From contig JAMDHS010000072.1 in assembly GCA_029717555.1 (NCBI GenBank), positions 41,634 to 105,633 of the forward strand: a stretch of 64,000 bases of DNA, read 5' to 3'. How positions within the stretch are numbered: the stretch's first letter is position 1; each line of letters begins with the position of its first letter. Below the pieces are notes generated by a model, which saw nothing but the letters and a program-made list of their open reading frames with translations, was not told where the DNA came from and did not search any database. The position numbers and the translations under genes are program-made. The DNA comes from Peribolospora baueri (taxonomy: Eukaryota > Basidiomycota > Peribolosporomycetes > Peribolosporales > Peribolosporaceae). Positions 11,429 through 23,015 of the stretch are shown piece after piece.

Positions 11429-14400
11429 ATGTCGTCGCTCTCCACGTACTTCGTCGTCGGTGAGTCGTCACGCGACCTGGTCGGATGCGCATGCGTGTAA
11501 TGGAAAACGTGTCCGTCCAACGTAGACTGACTCGACGCTTTCCTCCATCTTACCGCTTGCGTACCGGAAGGGGATGAGGAGTACGTAGAGTTCAACGAGT
11601 CGATGGGTTCTCACGACTTCGTCAAGCACGTCTGGGACATGGCTAACACACCTTTAAAACCAGGCGGTGAGTCGCCACCCATTTCTTCTTTCCCAACCAA
11701 GTGGCTTGACACCACGGAGACGATGGACGGGCTATCATCCTCAAAATCTGACGCTATTCCGTTTTATGCACTCTCTCCGTTCGTCCCTGTACCTCTTCCT
11801 TCAGAAACGGACAAACACCATCTCCACTTGACCAAAGCTCGCATTTCCCCGGGTCCCCCACCTCATCGTATCGAGTTTCCGACGGTGATCCGCATCAAAG
11901 GGAACAAGTACAAGCCTTCAGGCCGCTGGTTCTCCTGGGACGACTTGGCGCGCCTCAATCCCATGGCCGTTAAGCCTCCGCCGAGTTTGGACAAGTTCCG
12001 CGACAGTGGATACGGCAAAGGGGACGTAGACGGCGTCGGGTCGAAAGGAGGAAATGGGAGGAGGAAGTCTTCGACAGAGGTGGCAGACGAGGATGGATGG
12101 ATCAGGTCCGTGGAGCCGAGCATGCACGCAGGCAAGGACGCTTTATCGTCTCTGACAAAGCCTCCAGAGAAGGCGGCGAGCAAAGACGCCGCTTCTGACA
12201 GGAACAACGTCAGCGGTAAGGCTAAAGAACAAGGCAAACTGAACGGAAGGGACGATTCGCCGCGTCATCTGACGGTCAAGTCGACCCCGGTGCCCGCATC
12301 CGTCAGCCGACCAGCCTCCGTTGCTAACGGGTCAATCCCCTATCCGCCTTCCTCGCCCTCAAGATCCCTTCCACAATCGTACTCCGCTTACACTTCGCCC
12401 GCGTCGTCCCCGCAAAGGCACCACTCCGCGGCTCACCCGCTTGCGCCCCCTTCGCCGGCGGCCAACGTAACTCCTTCAATAGCTTCGGTACCCAATACGC
12501 CGGAGACAAAGAAGCACGGCAACGTCACCCCAGGAAGCAGCCCTGCGGGAAGTCAGATCGACGCGCTACTCGAGCGACTACGATTGGCGAGAGGTGGACT
12601 GGCTTTGAACCGTGGAGAGAAGGATGCAATGGTCAAGGCGATGGAGCCAAAGGCGAAGACGGGTTTGTTGGAGCTCATGGAGGGAGAAGGCGCGGTAGAC
12701 AAGGTGGAGAAGCTCTTAATGGACATGAAAGCTGAAGCGGACACGAAGGGCGAGACGAAGCCGGAGCAACTAAAATCACCCAAAAAGCGCTCTGCGCCCG
12801 CTCTCGCCATATCATCGCTCTCGAACGACTCTCCGTCAGATACTAAGATGTCGGCGGTTAAGAAGGGAGACGAATCGAATGATGTGGCAGGCGCCGACCC
12901 GACGACTCCAGTCGGACGCAAGAGGCGCAGCAAGCGGGGACAACGCAAGAGCTCTGTTGATGCAGTCTCCTCAAGCCCGAGTGGGCCGGCCCCGACCCCG
13001 CAGACGAGTAGCAAGGACGTTGATCACGTCGTCGCCAACGTCAACGCAGTATCTAAGCGGCCTGAGTGTGTTGGTATCGGTGTCGCTATGTCCAGAGAAA
13101 TCAACGGGCCGTCGTCAGGTGCTGCGCCCAAATCAACACGTCCTGTCATCCACACCACCGCGCCCTCTGTCGACCTCTCGACCCCCTCAGGTTTGCAACC
13201 CGCGACATCGAACGGCATCTCTCTGTCGCCAAACACGCTCTCTCCGACTCTCCCCTCACCCCTTCACGCGTCCAGTCCGGATGCGACGCAGGGGCAGAAG
13301 GTCTCTTCACCGGACGCACAAACTGGGAAAAGCAGCAACGGCCCGTCTGCTCAGTCTCGGCGGGCGTCGCTCAAAGCGGGTGGGAAGGCGGAGAAGTACA
13401 TCGACTGGGCTGATGACGTGGAGGGTAATTTCGACGACGAGCTACCTGATCTTGGCGATTGGGGGCAGGCTGGTGCGAGCGGCGTTACTGCGGGCAGAAA
13501 GGGCAGCCTGGGGATGGCTAGGAGTAGGAGCGTCAGTCCTGTTGCTGACAACGCACCGAAGGGCCGAGCGGGAGAGCCGACCTTGGCGTCTCGGAATGGC
13601 TCGACACAGCAGCCGAACGAGTCGAACGGAAGCGCTAAGCACAAGCACTCTCCATCTTCGGAGAAGGAAGGATCTGATACGGGGTCGGGCAAGGTTAAAG
13701 AGAGCAAGAGTGCCAAGCGCAATCGCAAGGCCAGAGAGAAGAAGGAAAGGGAGGCGGCCGAGAAGGAGAAGAAGGCGAACGGTAATGGTGATGCGGGCGT
13801 GGACGCTGAGCTCAAGATCAAGGGTCAAGCTGTCAACTTGGAACAAGATAATTTGGCCAAGAAGGGAGGGCGCAAGCAGCACGAGGCTCGAACCGAAATG
13901 ACCGAATCGTCTTCAACTCCATCCAACAAGACATCGACCCCGGCAACGTCATCGATCTCCAAGGCCGACTCTTCCAATGGTACTGGCTCCGGCATTGACG
14001 CTGTCCGTGCTTCCACGACCTCATGTTTGAGCGAGAAAGTCACGTCCACACTCGATTCGCGTCATGCGCCCCGCAATCGAAACGTGCAGACCAGGTCAGC
14101 GGCCCCCAGCGCCGCTCCGGACGCGGTGTTGCGGGCCCAGTCCGGAGAAGGCAGCTCTACGCTAGATTCTAGGCACGCGCCAAAGCCGAACAACGCGGCG
14201 GCACCCACCCCGACCGCTCAGGAGGACAAGATTTCGACTGCTGGCAAGTCAACATCAGCTGCAGCTGCATCTTCCAGCCCTCTCGCTAAAGCTCCAGTAG
14301 TGCCAGGGTCTCCTCCCTCCGCTGGACCAGGAGCTGGACGTGGGAAGCCATTCTCCTTGCGCGACCTGCCCTTCCACCCGGCCAACCTCGCTGCACGAGG

Positions 14401-14857
14401 TGCTGCGCCGTTCTCTGCTGGACGTGGCATCCATGCCGCTGGGAGAGGTGCGTCGCAATATCATACCGGCACATCCTGCCCCGCTCCCGGCGCTCCTGGC
14501 GTTGCGATACCTCCCACGGCTCCTCGAGCGATGAGAGAGTCCTCTGGAGGAGCTCGCCCCATGGCTCGGGGCGCGTCTTTTGGTGCCCATGCTCCTGGAT
14601 GGCAGCAACGCGCGACCGGCCGGCACGACCTTCCGCCGCATCTTTCCTCCACATCAGCCGCAGCCTCCGTCGCGTCAACACCCCGGACGGTGCCAGACCA
14701 CTCGTCTCCCTCGTCTTTGTCTTCCACGCCGGCGCCGCCCCGGGAACGGCTAAGGCCCCGGCTGGCGTACGACCCGGCCATCTCGAGGCTCGCCAAGGGT
14801 CTCGTGGCTTTACCTGGGCAGGGGAGGGAGGAGAGGAAGGGCGTGGCTTCCCAATGA
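11429..14857 (+). CDS. large, mostly disordered protein of unknown function
   Basis: Not recognised. A 31-base first exon (11429-11459, MSSLSTYFVV) joins an exon from 11571 across an AAG acceptor, giving GDEEYVEFNESMGSHDFVKHV. A 138-base stretch inside, 11669-11806 approximately, begins GTGAGT and ends TTCAG and may be a second intron; removing it keeps frame. After a short folded-looking N-terminus (PTVIRIKGNKY, GRWFSWDDLARLNPMA) about 900 residues are Ser/Pro/Ala/Lys-rich. A conserved-looking insert reads EKYIDWADDVEGNFDDELPD near the middle, followed by a basic coiled segment (KRNRKAREKKEREAAEKEK). The tail has spaced GRG/RG dipeptides, suggesting RNA binding. Function is open; the basic and RG-rich parts hint at a ribonucleoprotein role only by composition. 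Confidence 0.7.
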
Positions 14858-15644
14858 GACGGGGTTGCTAGAGTCCAGGTGCCCCTACGTCGTATTCATT
14901 CTGATCTTGGGGTTTGAGCCTTGAAGGGTGGGGAGATGGTTTGACTTGGGGGACCAGCTTCGCCAGTTGGGTTCCTCAAGAGACGGACGGTGTGATCGGA
15001 TGGGCGGAGGTTAATGGTCGGATGGATGGACGGATGTGCGATTCTGTGCACAGATGTTTGCCTCAAAAGTCGGGTTTTCCTGCCAGTCTCTGAATCGGAA
15101 ACGTGTATTATATGGTACTCCGGACGGTCACTCGCACCGCTCCATCTCGACCCGGACCTCCTTCATCTCTTCCCCTCGTCTTTCTTGCTTCTGCTTTTCC
15201 TTGTTGTGCATCGGTTCTTTCGCTGCTTATTGTAGGATATTCGTCGGGACTGCCTGACTTTGGATTAGACCTCTTGCTTTCGTTTACCACATCTCTCTCC
15301 CCTCTCTTCATAGCGTTTGCACACAGCCCTTCCATAGGAGCCCCTCCATAATCTATACTACCTGGTTGAAATCATGCTAGCTCTATTGGTGGCAAGATGG
15401 CGGTGAGAGCTACAAATACTCGAGAACGATTGACGACTCGCATTGAGTACTATCGTATACCTCCACGACAAGTTAACCGAAAAGCACTGTTTCCAGCTCC
15501 TACGAGCGAACCGTCGGGAAGTGCCGCCCATGAACTCTCCAGCAGCCTCGTGCCCTATCCACGTCAACATGGACGGTCGACCGCCACTCCTCCACCAGGA
15601 TCTCGCAGAAGATCGGGATGGGATGCCCCCAGTCGGCCGACCGC
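14858..15644. other. intergenic region between convergent genes
   Basis: About 790 bases of 3' flank between the disordered-protein gene and bL35m. No supported exon; pyrimidine-rich near 15150-15330. Confidence 0.5.
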
Positions 15645-16128
15645 TCAGGCGTTCGGCAGTAATCGCCTCAGCCTCCGTGTCATCTTGCCTGGAAGGGCAT
15701 ACGCTCCCAGGCTGAGTCGGTTGATGTGCGAGGCAGAGAAGGAGGTGTTCAGGTGAGACTTGTTTGGTCGAGCCTGGACGAACGGGAATTGAGCGTAGGA
15801 CCGCGCAAGCGAAACGGCAAATGCGTCAGCCGCTGGGCAGAAATGAGATCCTCAAACTGAAAAGTTGTCAGCTGCAATCCCAGTTTCCTTGCCCGGTGCT
15901 CACCCTCTTCCACTTGCCATTGCCCACGGCCCACCATCGCTTCGCCGTCCCTGAATGGGTCTTGAGCTTGTACTTGGCCGCATCCACCGCGCTTGCCGAG
16001 AAGGGTCGCGAGGACTGCAGAGCGGAGGAAGTCGGCAGTGGCGCCAAGGAGACTGAAGTCACGCCGCCACGAAAAATCGCAGCGGCTGCTCGAAGCCCGA
16101 GTGGTCGGAGTAGCGTCGAGGAGGCCAT
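15645..16128 (-). CDS. mitochondrial large-subunit ribosomal protein bL35m
   Basis: Component of the mitochondrial 54S ribosomal subunit. Minus strand, two exons (16128-15904 and 15758-15645) give 112 residues. The N-terminus (MASSTLLRPLGLRAAAA) is a basic, hydroxylated mitochondrial targeting sequence ending near RPFSASA. The L35 signature follows: YKLKTHSGTAKRWWAVGNGK, then, across an intron with GTGAGC donor and ACAAG acceptor, KRSHLNTSFSASHINRL and a C-terminal basic stretch MTRRLRRLLPNA. Length and motifs match bacterial-type L35 plus a presequence. Confidence 0.92.
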
Positions 16129-16391
16129 CCTCGACTGTCTAACTGTCTGTCTGGCTGTCTGGCTCTGATCAGAGTGCGATTCGACGACGTCTTCTCGCTC
16201 ACTCAGACAAAAGCCGACTGCGGCGAAGCGTATGCGTGGCCGTGATCGGGGAAGGCTGGACGTCGACGGCGTCCTACGACCAACACTTTTGACCCCCATC
16301 GCCTCCTCCCTTTGTCTCCTTGTTCCTTCCCTGGCTGGAGAGCAGTCGGATCTAATTTTCATAAGCTGCGAGCGAAGGTTACGCTTTGAAT
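16129..16391. promoter_or_regulatory. bidirectional promoter between the bL35m gene and UFD2
   Basis: Only 263 bases lie between divergent starts at 16128 (minus) and 16392 (plus). No TATA box or named site recognised. Confidence 0.5.
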
Positions 16392-19300
16392 ATGGCCGAA
16401 CCCAAAGACGATGCCGACAAGGTGAGCGAACGAACTCATTCGACGAGCCCGAGACGTCGTCGTCGGCGCTTACCCGTCGCCGGCCGCCCTCCTTTCGAAC
16501 AGATCCGTCTCAAGCGGCTCGCCAAGCTTCAAGCGGCGCAGGCAGCGACCCCCTCTACCTCAACTCCGCCGATACAGCCCGCCAGCAGCAATCCTAGTTC
16601 CTCCCCAGCACGCACGCCCGCACCCGCGACGCCTCAGAAGCCGGCCTCCCCAACGCCGAGCGCAAAGGGGAAAGAAGCTGCCACTCCTTCAAATGTACGT
16701 ACACCCAGTGGCAAGCCTATCACTGCAGTGAGTGGGACGGGGAGTGCTCCGGTCCAGAGGAGCATAAACGCTGCAGAGCTAGGCGGGACCCGCCAGCCTG
16801 AATGGCAGGGCAGCAAGCAGGAGCTCACGTCCTCGCGTCTATCTTTACCCCTGAAGTCATCGTCAGCGTTTCCGTCCATCTCTCGTTCCGCTTCACGCTC
16901 CTCCATTCAACCAGCACCACCGACGCTCGTGAACTATGATGAATGGGCGGAAGAAGCGACCAGCAACATCTTCGGCGTGACCTTCAGCGTGCGTACTTTA
17001 CAGACAGCGTGGGGTAAGTCGAGCTCGATGCTAAACTTGTTTTGTATTGCTCCAAAATCTGTTGAACAGAGAGACGTAGCAGAACGAAGCAACTGGACTA
17101 TCACGTATCTCAAGGAAACGGCGAACGAGCTAGCAGAGGATAACGCGGGCAGTGAGTTTCCGTCCGACTGGGTCAGTCGAAACACAAGCATGATCGCTGC
17201 GGCCCGGCTGCTCGTCCAACCTCTCTCCCCGGCCGACTCCCCAGCTACCCGGCATACTCGGCGCACTGTTTCTGATATTCCCATTTTTCGTATCTTTCGC
17301 TCGCAGGAATCCCCCGTCTCTCGCCCGACATTGCGGATCAGATCCTTATCGCCCGGCTGTCCTTCGATCGCACGGCCATGTGTGATGATCCGGAGATCCT
17401 GACCGTCATCGCGGGCCTCCCCGAGGACGAGACGTCGTTTGAGTACCTCTGCGCAGCTTGGAAACGTGCTCGGCAGGTTGGAGATCCGAGGAAGCTTGCC
17501 TCGAGACTCAAGGAAGAGGATCGAGACCGAGCGAAAGAGGCGGTGGATAGAATGAAGGATTTGATTATCAGCTATGCTGGCCTCGTCCTTCAGGATGAGA
17601 CCATGTTTCCGCAGCCGGAAAGAAGCGGGTGAGTCGAATCCGTATCTGATCCTCGTCTTTGCGCATAAATGCCTTGCGTTGACTGACACATGCATCTGTC
17701 CACTAGAAAACCTCTGGGGTATCTCGAGTTTCTTCCTGCCCTGCTCGCCCTTCACAGCACTCCCACCACCTCCCTCACCTCGTCGTACACCTCGCCGTCC
17801 TCGCTCGCATCATCCTCTTCGCCCCTCTCGCCACCAGATGTGCCTCCTTTCCTTGCTGATCTCGCTCGGCGTTTCGAGGGCGACGGGATGGAAGACGTTT
17901 TGGGCCCAGTCATTTCCGAAATGTCGCGTCGCGTGCGCGATGGTGACCCCTCCTCGGCACCCGTAGGTGCGCAGCCCAAAGGGATGGACATTGTCGGATG
18001 GGAGTGGAGGGGATATGTCGGGGCGCTGGCGGATATGATGGAGATTAAGGCGATTGCAAATATGGTGAGCGGCTCACTGTCTTTCTTCGAGTACGCTGCA
18101 CGCGCGTCTATGCCGATGTTGGTACGATCAAGCATCACCAACTCTTGCCTGCAACAGTTACCCAACCTGGAGAACTGGTCCCCACCGACGGCCACACCTG
18201 CCAACTTCGAGCTCGTCAGCTTTCTCGGCCCTATCATCCGATTGAGCGCTTTTCCAGACGCCTTTGTGAGTTCTGGACATCCGCATGGTTGACATGGGTG
18301 CAGTTGTCCTGACAGACGAATCTCCGACATGACACAATTGCAGCCAAGCATCATCGAGACGTATTTCTCCAATCCCAAGTCGAGATCGAGAGAGGATACC
18401 GACTCGAGCATGAATAGCATTCGTGCGACGCTTCAGGGTGTTCAGGTGCGTCAAGTCAAACAGCGGACCTGATCAGAACGAATGTTCGATGTGTATTTGC
18501 ATAGCACTCAACACGCATGATACCACTTAATCTCACGACGAAAACAGGTCTATCTGTTCAAATTGTTCAACTCGCTTGTGCGCACCTCTCCAGCGACGCG
18601 CGAGGCCGTTCTCGCCTACTGGGCGCGCGCCATCAGCCTCAATGTCAAACGAGGTGCCATGCACGTCGATTCTGCGACGGTCGCTACCGATGGCTTCATG
18701 CTGAACCTTCTTGAGATGCTCCTGCGCTTTGCTGAGCCTTTCATGGACGCTGCTTATAGTAAGGTGAGCGGCGAGCGACGGTGAAGTGGCCTCCGTGCAG
18801 GAGTCCGCCCTTTACGGCCGATGCCTATTGACCGTGACCGACCTGTCTTGCAGATCGACAGAGTGGACCCGGAGTATTACCGCAAGTCCTCGCGCATTCC
18901 GGTAAACGATGAGACACGCGTGAACGCGACGCTCGAAGAAGCTCGCGAGTGGGCCTCATCGGCTATGGCGATCGACAGTGCTTCCACTTCGTCAACCGCT
19001 GGGACGGCGCCCAACTTCATCTCCGAGGTCTTCTTCCACTGTACCGCTTTTGTGCACTACGGCTTTGTCAAGGCGATCAAGACATACGAAGATACAGAGA
19101 AGAACGTGCAGGAGTGGGAGAAGCAGGTGGAGAAGTATGAAGGGGAGAGGAGCACGTGGCAAGCGGTGAGCGTCTGGGATCACTTTACCACGTCTTCAGC
19201 ATTACAATACGAAGGATGAGGCTAATTCATTCTTTCCGGCTTTGGCTCTCTGGCGATACCACATATTTTCCCCGACCAGACGCCTCTGGCTGGTCAGTAC

Positions 19301-21265
19301 GAGCGCGTCATTGGTCAACTCAAGGTGAGCTCACTCCTGGCCAACCGTCTCTGGCCCGATCTGCAGCCCATGCCGACGTCTTTCTGATTACCACGTCACA
19401 GGCCGCAATCGAAAAAGGACAATCGTCTCTGCTCGCAGAGCAAGTGCAGCTTATGGATCCGGCATTCGCACAGCGTCTTACCGGCTTCCTCTCTTTCGTC
19501 ATGAACTGGCTCGTGCGCATCGTCGATCCCACGCACAAGCACCCCACCGAGACCGTTAACTTGCCCCTGCCCGAGGAGATTCCGACCGTTTTCAGGATGC
19601 TGCCGGAGTACCTTGTTGACGACGTCACCGAGTGCTTTATCTTCATTGCGAGGTAAGTCGTTTTCCTTGCATCCTTGTCTGAGCGCTCGCCGGCCTGGCT
19701 GACATTTCACCGCGCCAATTATTTCTTGCGTGCACAAAGATACTCCCCGCACCTGCTTGGCGAGCCAGCAAAGACGGACCTGCTCATCTTCTGCATCACC
19801 TTCCTTCATTCCTCCTCCTACCTCAAGAACCCGTACCTTAAGGCGAAGCTGGTGGAAATCTTGTTCCTCAACACCCTCCGTTTTGGCTACCAGCCGACAG
19901 GCGCGCTCAGCGAGTTGCTCAACTATCACGTCGCCTCGATCAAGTACTTGATGCCTGCACTCATGTCGTTCTGGATCGGTAAGCAGCGCTCCGCCACCCT
20001 GCTTATTACCTCGCCATTCATAGATGCTCATTCTGTCCGTCCTGTACGCAGAGGTCGAGACGACGGGTGCAAGCTCGCAGTTCTACGACAAGTTCAACAT
20101 CCGGTACCACATCGCGCAGCTCTTCAAGCTCGTCTGGTCTAACCCCAGTCATAGAGAGCGGCTCACTGAGGAGGCCAAGTAAGTGTTCATCAGCGGCACC
20201 TTACGCATTGCTTGATAGTAGACGTGGGATATGACTGATTGGACATATTCGGTTTTCTTGTGTGCAGGAAACTAGACAACTTCGTGCGTTTTATCAACTT
20301 GATGATGAACGATGCCACCTATCTCCTGGACGAATCTCTGTCGAAGCTGGTCGAGATCCATAAGATCCAGTTAGAAAAGGAGGACGTTGCTGCATGGAAT
20401 ACCCGGCCGTCTCGGGAACGACAGGAACGCGAGGGGCATCTGCGTCAGCTGGAGCGGCATACGACCTCCCTGGTGCAGCTGGGCAACGAGACGGTGTTAC
20501 TGCTCTCGCTCTTCACGGAGCAGACCAAGGAGCCGTTCATGACACCCGAGATCGTTGACCGTCTAGCTGCTATGCTGGACTACAACCTCGATGCGCTCGT
20601 TGGACCGCGGTGCACGGAGTTGAAGGTGAAGGACCCCGAGAAGTACCGCTTCCGACCTCGCGAGCTTCTGGGCCACATCTTGCAGGTCTTCCTCAACTTG
20701 AGCATGCGATCGGAGTTTGTCGTTGCAGTCGCCAAGGACGGCAGGAGCTACCGGAGGGAGCTGTTCGTCAAAGCTGCCGGTATAGCGTCGAAACATGGAC
20801 TGAAAAGCCCAGCAGAGATAGAGGAGCTCAAGGTCCTCGTGGACAAGGTTGAGGCAGCGAAGGTGATGGCGGAGGAAGAGGACGAGATGGACTTGCCGGA
20901 CGAGTTCCTCGACCCGCTCATGGCCACCTTGATGCGGGACCCTGTCATCCTCCCATCTTCGCGCACGACCATCGACCGTTCGACCATCAAGAGCCATCTG
21001 CTTAGCGATGCCACCGATCCTTTCAACCGCTCCCCACTCAAAATCGAGGACGTAATTCCAGGTGGGTTGTGATGGAACGCTCGCCTTGCGCTGGACTGAG
21101 GCGAAGCTGACCCCGTCCATTCCTTCCTTGCGGTCGATTCTCTGTCACTTTTATCCACCGACACGTGTCTTGATCGGTCTTGGTACAGATACTGAGCTCA
21201 AGGCGAAGATCGACGCGCACCTATCCGAAAAGAGGAAGGAAAGGCAGGCGGCGGCGGGACTTTGA
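16392..21265 (+). CDS. UFD2: ubiquitin conjugation factor E4 (U-box ligase Ufd2)
   Basis: Extends short ubiquitin chains on substrates bound by Cdc48/p97 in the ubiquitin-fusion degradation pathway. Fifteen exons can be joined. Exon 1 is 30 bases ([10 protein letters not shown]) and continues as [13 protein letters not shown], the family's N-terminal helix; a Ser/Pro linker follows. The Ufd2 core runs over most of the protein: [117 protein letters not shown], and [20 protein letters not shown]. The C-terminal U-box reads [19 protein letters not shown], then [18 protein letters not shown], ending in a Lys-rich helix. No missing block was noticed, so it should be functional. Confidence 0.95.
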
Positions 21266-21704
21266 TCGTGCTTGCACGCTCGGTTTTGCAAGGGAATGAA
21301 CGTGTTTGCGCAGCCCTCGTCTTCTTCCCTGACACGTGGCGCTTGTGCGCGCCTATGCGTCTGTCGATGAGACCAGCGAAAGGAAAGGAATGAAACACGT
21401 CTTGCTAGACCACTTTTCGATTCCACTCCAATTTATGGTGGAGAGAAACACGCAAAACGCTAGTATCCCCTCAGACTCCTATGGAGACGAAGGAATCCCT
21501 GGTCCAAGAACCATGGGCAGACCGACAAAAGAGTGACGGGGCGGAAAAAAGAATTGAGAGGACCCAAGAACGTATCCATATACGCGATGACGACGACGAC
21601 AAAAACGGACGGTCGCGGCCAGCGCGGGAGAGAGAGCCTTACAGCGCGTACCTGAACTGACGCTGGTTCTGCTTGTCGGTCCTGTCCTTGAACTAGCAGC
21701 TGAT

Positions 21705-22068
21705 ATGACGACGGCAACGACCCCGACAACAAAGGCGGGCAATGAGAAGAGTCAGATAGATGGGCCGAGTTCCGTCATTGAGATGATTGAGAAGAGGGTG
21801 AAGGACTGCAAGGCTGAATTTGATTGTATAAAGAATATGGAGTGAGTTTCTCTTGCCGGGAGTGCCACTTGGGAAGGCCAACTTGCGTGAGAGATGCTCA
21901 CAGACGTGCTCTTTACACATTTCGACGGGTCGCCCTGCCCTCGCAACAAACATGGTCGTCTCATCTTCCTTCACTTTTAGCTGGACTAAGGATTACTGGG
22001 GCGGTCAACGATGGGCAGAGGACCATCCCCAGGCGATCCTCGAGAAACACCGTTGCGAACTCGTTTAG
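21705..22068 (+). CDS. proposed small two-exon gene, 74 residues, unknown function
   Basis: Not recognised. Exon 1 21705-21841 starts with ATG and encodes MTTATTPTTKAG, then SSVIEMIEKRVKDCKAEFD and CIKNM. A GTGAGT donor and a TTTTAG acceptor at 21980 join it to exon 2 (21981-22068), encoding DWTKDYWGGQRWAEDHPQA and ending ILEKHRCELV. The two exons total 225 bases, exactly 74 codons plus TAG. The charged, Trp-rich second exon looks like real coding sequence and not chance. It has three Cys but no clear twin Cx9C pattern, no signal peptide and no membrane helix. It lies between UFD2 and the inverted repeat. Because neither exon is long, a simple frame search would miss it. Confidence 0.5.
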
Positions 22069-22514
22069 ACCTGCGTGTACGATGTACCAGTATGTAAGGG
22101 TGGCCTGCTGCCATTCCCTCGCCTTGCGGGCGTAAGAAAGCATGCACGCTATACTACCCGCGGCGCCTACAAGCCATTTGGTAGGCTTAGTCCCGTCCTC
22201 AAAGCCTTGCACGCCAGCTCGCCTGCTTTGCGAAGTTAGGACGATAGCCTTGAGGGTCGATCAATGTCACTTACAACTCGGATGACCTTGGACCGCGGTA
22301 ATACAGCAGGAGCAACTCTTCGCTACATCTACACACCGCCAGATCCAGCCGAGCCGAGAATACAAAGTAGACTGGGCACTTCTTCCTCATTTTCTCCGCG
22401 CCAAAGGTTTCGAACGATGAGACTAAAGCGCCCTCTCTTCGTTTTCATCCTTCTCGCACACCCTCTCCAACTGAGATGGCGTCGTGCTTTGCCTGCGTAT
22501 TTTCACATCATCCC

Positions 22515-22632
22515 GTTCTCCGTTTAAGCGTATGTTAGAGATGAGCGTTTAAGCATATCACTCATATGCTCATATGCTTAAACGCATGATATGCTTAAAC
22601 GCTCATCTCTAACATACGCTTAAACGGAGAAC
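22515..22632. repeat. perfect 46-base inverted repeat with a 26-base loop (hairpin/cruciform)
   Basis: Bases 22515-22560 are the exact reverse complement of 22587-22632; the loop is 22561-22586. Each arm carries two copies of CGTTTAAGC, and the loop carries a further inverted copy, so two alternative foldings exist. The element is AT-rich relative to its surroundings and lies between convergent genes, about 450 bases past the 74-residue gene and 380 bases past OLA1. No target-site duplication is visible. Confidence 0.9.
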
Positions 22633-23015
22633 AGAGATGAGTCTCTAACCATGACCAATCAATCCAAGACGAAGGACGGATTTGCCTGAGGAGGAGATAT
22701 GCAAAATAGGGAGCAACGTTAAGGCGAAACCGAAGGTTGAGCGTCGAGGTGGTGATCGTAGGCAACGAGACTACCGTTGTAACCCGTGCCTCGCAACGCA
22801 AGAGGAAACAGGGTCGAGAAGACAAATGGAAAGGGCCGTCAAGGAAAAGCGAACGTTGGGTTGCGTATCAAACTAATAAAGAGGGGTTTAAAGGCCGGGT
22901 ATATCGTCTGGCCAGCGAGTGCGGTCCCTCTTCTTTAAACAGCTGGACCATGGATGCTCGAAGGTCGGGACTTGACATCGCCAGCCGGAGCGGCTAAGCA
23001 ACCTCATCGAAGCAC

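Noticed and set aside
22515-22632. The hairpin as a MITE with target-site duplication
   Set aside because: No flanking duplication is visible, so it is described only as an inverted repeat.
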